Assembly (NCBI GenBank): GCA_947034885.2
Contig: OX344751.2
Coordinates: 16,120,001 to 16,184,000, forward strand
DNA: 64,000 bases
Reading direction: 5' to 3'
Origin: Thuidium tamariscinum
Taxonomy: Eukaryota; Streptophyta; Bryopsida; Hypnales; Thuidiaceae
Shown here piece by piece: positions 58,901 through 64,000 of the stretch; the stretch's first letter is position 1, and each line of letters starts with the position of its first letter. The notes below the pieces were generated by a model. That model had not been told where the DNA came from and did not search any database. It saw nothing but the letters and a program-made list of their open reading frames with translations. Both the position numbers and the translations under genes were made by a program.

Positions 58901-61900
58901 AATTCGAGCTCCCCCCAAATAGAAGGGGGGACCTCTGTAATGGAACTCCTGCCGCAATTGTTTTTTAATTTTGGACCATGTGGGATGTGGTAATTGAACC
59001 CCACATGTTTTATGATTTGTTCCTTCGTTTATTTTTTTATTTTTCTATTTTTTTGACACAAATAAAGGCAAAATTGCTAGTTCATTCGTTTATTTCATGG
59101 GAAACTAAATAGGGTTGGCGGGGGGGAGGCCAACTTCAAAAGGGGCCAGCCCATGTTTGAGTTTGAGTTCCACGGTGTGGAATCAAGCCAGGGAATCAAG
59201 GGAACTGAACTGTTTGGGAGGTAAAGGGGTATTTTGGAAATGGGAGCATGGGGCATTTTCAGTTGTATGGACACTATTGGCTTTTGAGGGGGATGGGGTC
59301 CCGTGGGAGACATCAAAGTCAATGGGACGAACGGACACGTGGCCTTTCTATGTGTTCGAAGCAGGGTCGGCAGCTAGTTCAAGAGGAGCCGGATGAATTT
59401 GAGAAAAAAACGTTTGCAAATTGAAAGAAGAGGAAAAAGAACGGTGAAAAATCTACAAAATTTTCTATTTTGAGTAAAAAAACAGTAAACTACCAGGACT
59501 CCATACTTGAAAAAATGGTTCATTTTGGAAATAGAAGGAAGATAGCTGATAAAACCCAAAATATTTCCCAGACCTTGGTTTGAAGAAGGTCCGTTTCTAA
59601 CCAGTTCTTTGGAAGGGAGGCGGCTCGAAAATCACTCCAAGTATGGTAAACACAAACCTTCTCAAATGTACATTGTTAGTACATGTTTCTTTTTCATCTA
59701 CAGAGGAATGTACAAACAATGTACATATGAGGGTGGGCAATTTTGAAAGTCCTATGCCATCTCCTCTTCAAATTTTCATGACTAATTTCACAGAGCTCCA
59801 AAAAATATGAAATGATTTGCGTTAGATGTCACTTCCTCTTGTCTTTCAAGGAAATTTATTGGAAAAAATTTGGGAAGTTTTCACCTCTCCAAAATTCAGT
59901 CCGAGCCCTTAAATGGGTACTTTATAGACCTCCTCTTTTAAAGGTCTTGGCAATGGCACACAATGCTTGCCATGTTTATTTAGCGTCAAGTGGGTCTACA
60001 CCAATACCACGTTATGGCACAATTTTTGTGCCATTCCTCCCATCACATTTACTTTTCCTTGGCAAAGGAAGATCTTTGTAGAGAGAAATATTGCACTCAC
60101 GCTAAGTTAGTTAGCATAGATTGTGGCCACAATGGATGTGGATGTGGATGTGATGGAGGGTTTGGGGAGGTGTAAAAAGGAGAATAACTAATTTGAGGCT
60201 ATATATAAGCAATTATATTGTTCTTTTTAGTAGCCATGCACTTTTTCTATTCATTACATTGATTAAGTAACTACATTTTCAAAGATGCAATGGTCATATG
60301 TTTACTACAAGTTTTAAAAATTCATATATTTTGAATTTTTTTTTAATATTCAAGAATATTTTAAGGAAAACAATAATGAAAATGAAAATGAAAACTCAAA
60401 AATCTTTTCGTAATGTATAACCTTCAAGTATATTGTGATGCTTTAGAACCAATTATTCACATGTATATATAACATATAGGCATAATTTAAAATATAATGC
60501 TTGTATTCTTAATCACTTCATAATGTCTTCTTGTGGATCCAAAATTGAATCAATACTCATCATAGAGCACCGCAATAGCATCTCTCTTTGACTTGGCACT
60601 TTGATGGTGATTGAAAAATGATAGTGAATCTAATTTTAGTAGATTGTTGGTGGGGCTAGTTGGGTGGCTACAAGAGCACCTCATCTAACAAGGCAGTATC
60701 TCATACACTACTTATTAGTGTCGTGGACATTTAGAAAGCAACTGGTGGTGATGCTTTGAGTTATCTAGGTTGGGATTTTACTAAGAGAGGAAGTGACACT
60801 TTGTCACATTGAAGTATCCACATGTATATAACATTGCTAACCAACGTTGGAGGGGGCCCTTTTGTTCCCATGGAATGGATGAACCTCTAGCATTGAAATT
60901 TCCTAAGGTACAGTTGATTTAAATATGTGTCAAGGGCTTAACCATTTAAACTCTTTCAACATTGTATCCACTCTTTACAATCTAATCTACAAACACCATT
61001 TCACTCGAACATTCCAACTAGCCTATTAATAGTTCAATTCATATTATAACTTATATCTACGATTGCATTGTACCTCCACTGAAGAGAAGACAAGTGACCC
61101 TATTGACAAAGTTTAGTGATGGGATTCCACTTAATAGAGACTCCAATGACAATCACAATATAGAATGAAGAAACTCCAATATTTTGTGGGAATGGATGTA
61201 CCTTAAGAGACTATTCATTTCAAATCCAAAGATAAAGTCTACAGGATAGTGTATAGGAGACATAAATGATTGTGAGGAAATCACTCATTCATTTTTCAAA
61301 TGTATTCTCATCCACAATTAGGTTGTAATGCCCAATCACACAAATTTTTCTACATAATGAGACAATACAACTTTTCCATCCAAATTCAATCTATTCTATT
61401 AACTCCTAAAGTTTTTTGACTATGTTTTTATCAAAAACGTTCTAAAGTTGCCATTACTACTACAAGTATCAAATTTTTGAAAAAAAACATTTTTGGACAC
61501 TAGTAACTATAAAGTCTTGTAGTACAATGGTTTGTTAAGAAGTAGAGAATGATTCAACATACTAGATACTTAATCTCTCAAGTCTCAAGGTCATTTTTGT
61601 TGCAGTCATCTTAGAAAGCAAGGTCTTACACTTCACTTATTTGAGATTATGTGGTAAAAATTTTCACAAAGTTTAGCAATACAAATTGAAAGATATTAGC
61701 ATTCAAAGTTGGAAACTGAAGCATTTTTAAACACAAGTTGCAATTTCAAATGACTTCAACTACCATTTGTGGAAAAATTTCAAAAAAATCCCACTTGAAT
61801 TTCATTCTCTTAAAAATTGTCAAGTAGAAGTAGGTTCAAGAGTGAATGAAAAACTAAATCATTAATAACTCTAAGATGAGATTGAAAGACACTAATGTCA

Positions 61901-61985
61901 ACGGTGAGACTGTTCTAGCAAGCACATTTTACCTTGTCTAACAATTTTTTTTAAATTGTGAAAAATGCATTCACAAATGAAATTT
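58901..61985. other. Intergenic DNA, no gene seen
   Basis: Moderate GC to about 59.4 kb, then AT-rich. No coding frame or terminal-repeat pair is supported. Confidence 0.4.
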
Positions 61986-62181
61986 CATTAGAAGAATAGT
62001 TTGTTGCATTTTGCAAAATAACATCAAGTAGATTTTGTTGAGTTCCGCAATGAAAATGAAAAAATAATTTTTTTAAATGCAAATTCTGCATTTTCAAAGA
62101 TAAATCTATATTTTGAGTGGGGAAGTCAACAAAATCTACTTGATGTTATTTTGTGGAATGCAACATACTTTTCTTCTAGTG
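61986..62181. mobile_element. CACTA-type hairpin MITE, 196 bp
   Basis: Two arms of about 56 bases pair: left cattagaagaatagtttgttg and on; right end, reverse complemented, cactagaagaaaagtatgtt. Both continue as gcatt, cacaaaataacatcaagtag (ttgcaaaataac on the left) and attttgttga. The right terminus cactagaagaaaa matches the 29.1-30.2 kb element. Flanks are ttt and tct, so the 3-bp duplication is imperfect. Confidence 0.75.
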
Positions 62182-64000
62182 TCTATAAGTTATTTATTCA
62201 AGAAGATGTTCTAACTTCCCCCAAAACAAGATTGTCCATAACTTTCTCATAACAAATCCAAATGGAATGAATCAAATCTTCCTATAATTATGAAATTACA
62301 GTCTATAAAGAACCATTTATTAAAATTTAAAATTTTTTTCGGGCTAAGGAAGTTTTTGCTCGCTATACCTAAAAAAGACTTTTTATGCCATAAATTTTAT
62401 TCTCATGCACCAATTGAAATAAATATTATATTTCGACAAATCTAATGTGTTTTACTATCTTCAAAAAAAGTTTTAAAAAATCTTGATAAATACTAGGACC
62501 ATAAGGATCTACCTAAAATCCATTTTGTCTTACAAAGGGACAATGGGACTTTAGAAGTTCAGAATTTATTTATAGAATTGAAAATGCCAATCTCAATGTT
62601 TACAATGTTGTAATATACAATTTACACCAAGTATTTTTTATTTTTTTCAAAAAATATTGGATATTGAGCTCAATAAAAGACTTCAAAGTTTATTGTAGAG
62701 TAGAGAATTCATATTTTCCCATATACTAGAACTCCTCATAAGTTCTACCTCATTAACTCTTAAAAGACCAACATGTTTATAGGCCTAGAATTGCTTCAAA
62801 ATATTCTTTCCCAAATTAAGGTCAAAGTATTTGTTAGTATTCACTCTAAACAATTTCAATCATAGGTTCATTTAGGTAACTTGCTCAAGTATATTGTCCC
62901 AAAATTTTAGAACAAATATCTTTACCAATTGCAAGTTCAACGTGCCTAATCTTCAAAATGTAGGTTTTTTCTAGCCCTTTGAAAAAGTGAAGTTTTGTCA
63001 TTCAACACTTTTAGGAAAAAACACACATGTCCTGTAACTTGTGCATTTTAGTCAATATGTTGGAAAATGGGTCAAAACATATGAAAAAATTTTAACTGGA
63101 AAAACTTTCATTTTCAATTTTTTTCAATTGTGAAGTAAAAGGTGTTACTAAATGTAAGATAAAATTGATATGCTAATAACTCTTGAAAATTTTGAAAATT
63201 ATTAATTTCAATAGTGAAATAATTCTAATAAACAATTTGTATCCTTCATATTCTTTTTTATTTGAAAAATTTCAAAATTGACTACAAAAGATAACTTTAT
63301 AAGTTTTTTCTATCTTCATAGCCCACAAATTCAAACCCTTCATAACTTTTACCTCATTATTCAAATTCGAATGATTCAATTTTGGAGGGGTTGGTATCAA
63401 TCTATAAAATTTTGAAAAAATAAATTTTACATTTTTAGAAAATATTTTGTGGTGCCCCATTTGACATTGAAATTGAAGAAATGTTTTAATTTTTGCAGTA
63501 TTTGTCTGAATGTTACAAAACAAAACTTCACACAAAGATTACAATGAATAGTGTCTGTCGAAAAAAATTCATGCAAATTTCAATTTATAAAGTCAATAGA
63601 GCTTGCCTAAGTTGTCAAAAAAGTCCAAAGTGGGTTCCTTGGTCATTTAGGGATGAATCAAAATGGAATAATTTAAACCTTCTCACATACATATAAATTT
63701 AGCGTATGAATCTCAAATTTTTATCTCCTAAAAAAAGTGATTTTCAAAGAACATTTTTTTGAGTTGCTTGAATTGCCTACTAAGCAATGAAATTCACATA
63801 TCATGCAATGACTTTTTAACCATGTAGTTAGTATCAAAATTGTTGGGCCTTAAAGCTACTCCAATGGTGCAAGTTGTGTGAGATTTTCAAAGAGAGAAAA
63901 AACAAAACTATGTCAATAGTGAGCTGCCCAAAATTGCTATGTTGCCAAAGAATACATTTTTTTGCATTTAGGGTTTAATATATTTAGGTTGAGCACTTAG
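62182..64000. other. AT-rich intergenic DNA, no gene seen
   Basis: Only short low-complexity frames; no domain, RNA gene or paired repeat found up to the window edge. Confidence 0.4.

Noticed and set aside
61450..61530. Small inverted repeat tactactacaag / cttgtagtaca
   Set aside because: Arms are only about 10-12 bases and the surrounding DNA is AT-rich; chance is likely.

Overview
This is nuclear DNA of a land plant. The coding exons are about 45-50% GC and the DNA between them is very AT-rich. Introns are short (about 100-500 bases) with plant-style GT-AG junctions. Plant-specific families are present: an LRR receptor kinase, an AP2/B3 (RAV) factor, a phytocyanin and a methylesterase-type hydrolase. 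Compact introns and gene style would suit a bryophyte or another seed-free plant, but the sequence alone does not prove the lineage.

Layout. 1-4.8 kb: a non-LTR retrotransposon, cut by the window edge, with reverse transcriptase, RNase H, a CCHC knuckle and a C-terminal restriction-like endonuclease signature. 5.2-7.1 kb: gene-like sequence I could not assign. 7.2-11.25 kb (+): a five-exon LRR receptor kinase. 15.7-19.1 kb (-): an eight-exon cyclin L. 21-22.1 kb: a tandem repeat. 22.7-25.2 kb: a decayed pogo/Tigger-like transposase. 26.5-31 kb: AT-rich DNA with a hAT-like and a CACTA-like non-autonomous element. 32.0-33.0 kb (+): the gene for ribosomal protein eS21. 34.3-35.7 kb (-): an alpha/beta hydrolase. 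37.5-38.5 kb: a Copia relic. 38.7 kb: a scrap of receptor-kinase pseudogene. 39.7-41.1 kb (-): a uclacyanin-like copper protein. 42.9-50.1 kb: repeats, including a CACTA-type hairpin and three related terminal-inverted-repeat elements. 52.3-55.7 kb (-): a RAV-type AP2/B3 repressor with a GC-rich leader or promoter block upstream to about 58.9 kb. 59-64 kb: AT-rich repeat DNA.

The genes do not form a pathway. They are single housekeeping (eS21, cyclin L), regulatory (RAV), signalling (receptor kinase) and enzyme or cell-surface genes scattered among transposon debris. For the receptor kinase, cyclin L, eS21, hydrolase, uclacyanin and RAV genes, exon phases were checked by hand and each chain closes in frame. 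The most unusual object is the retrotransposon at the left edge. The best-supported new structures are small DNA transposons with exact or near-exact target-site duplications (GTT, AAT, and an 8-bp hAT-type site).
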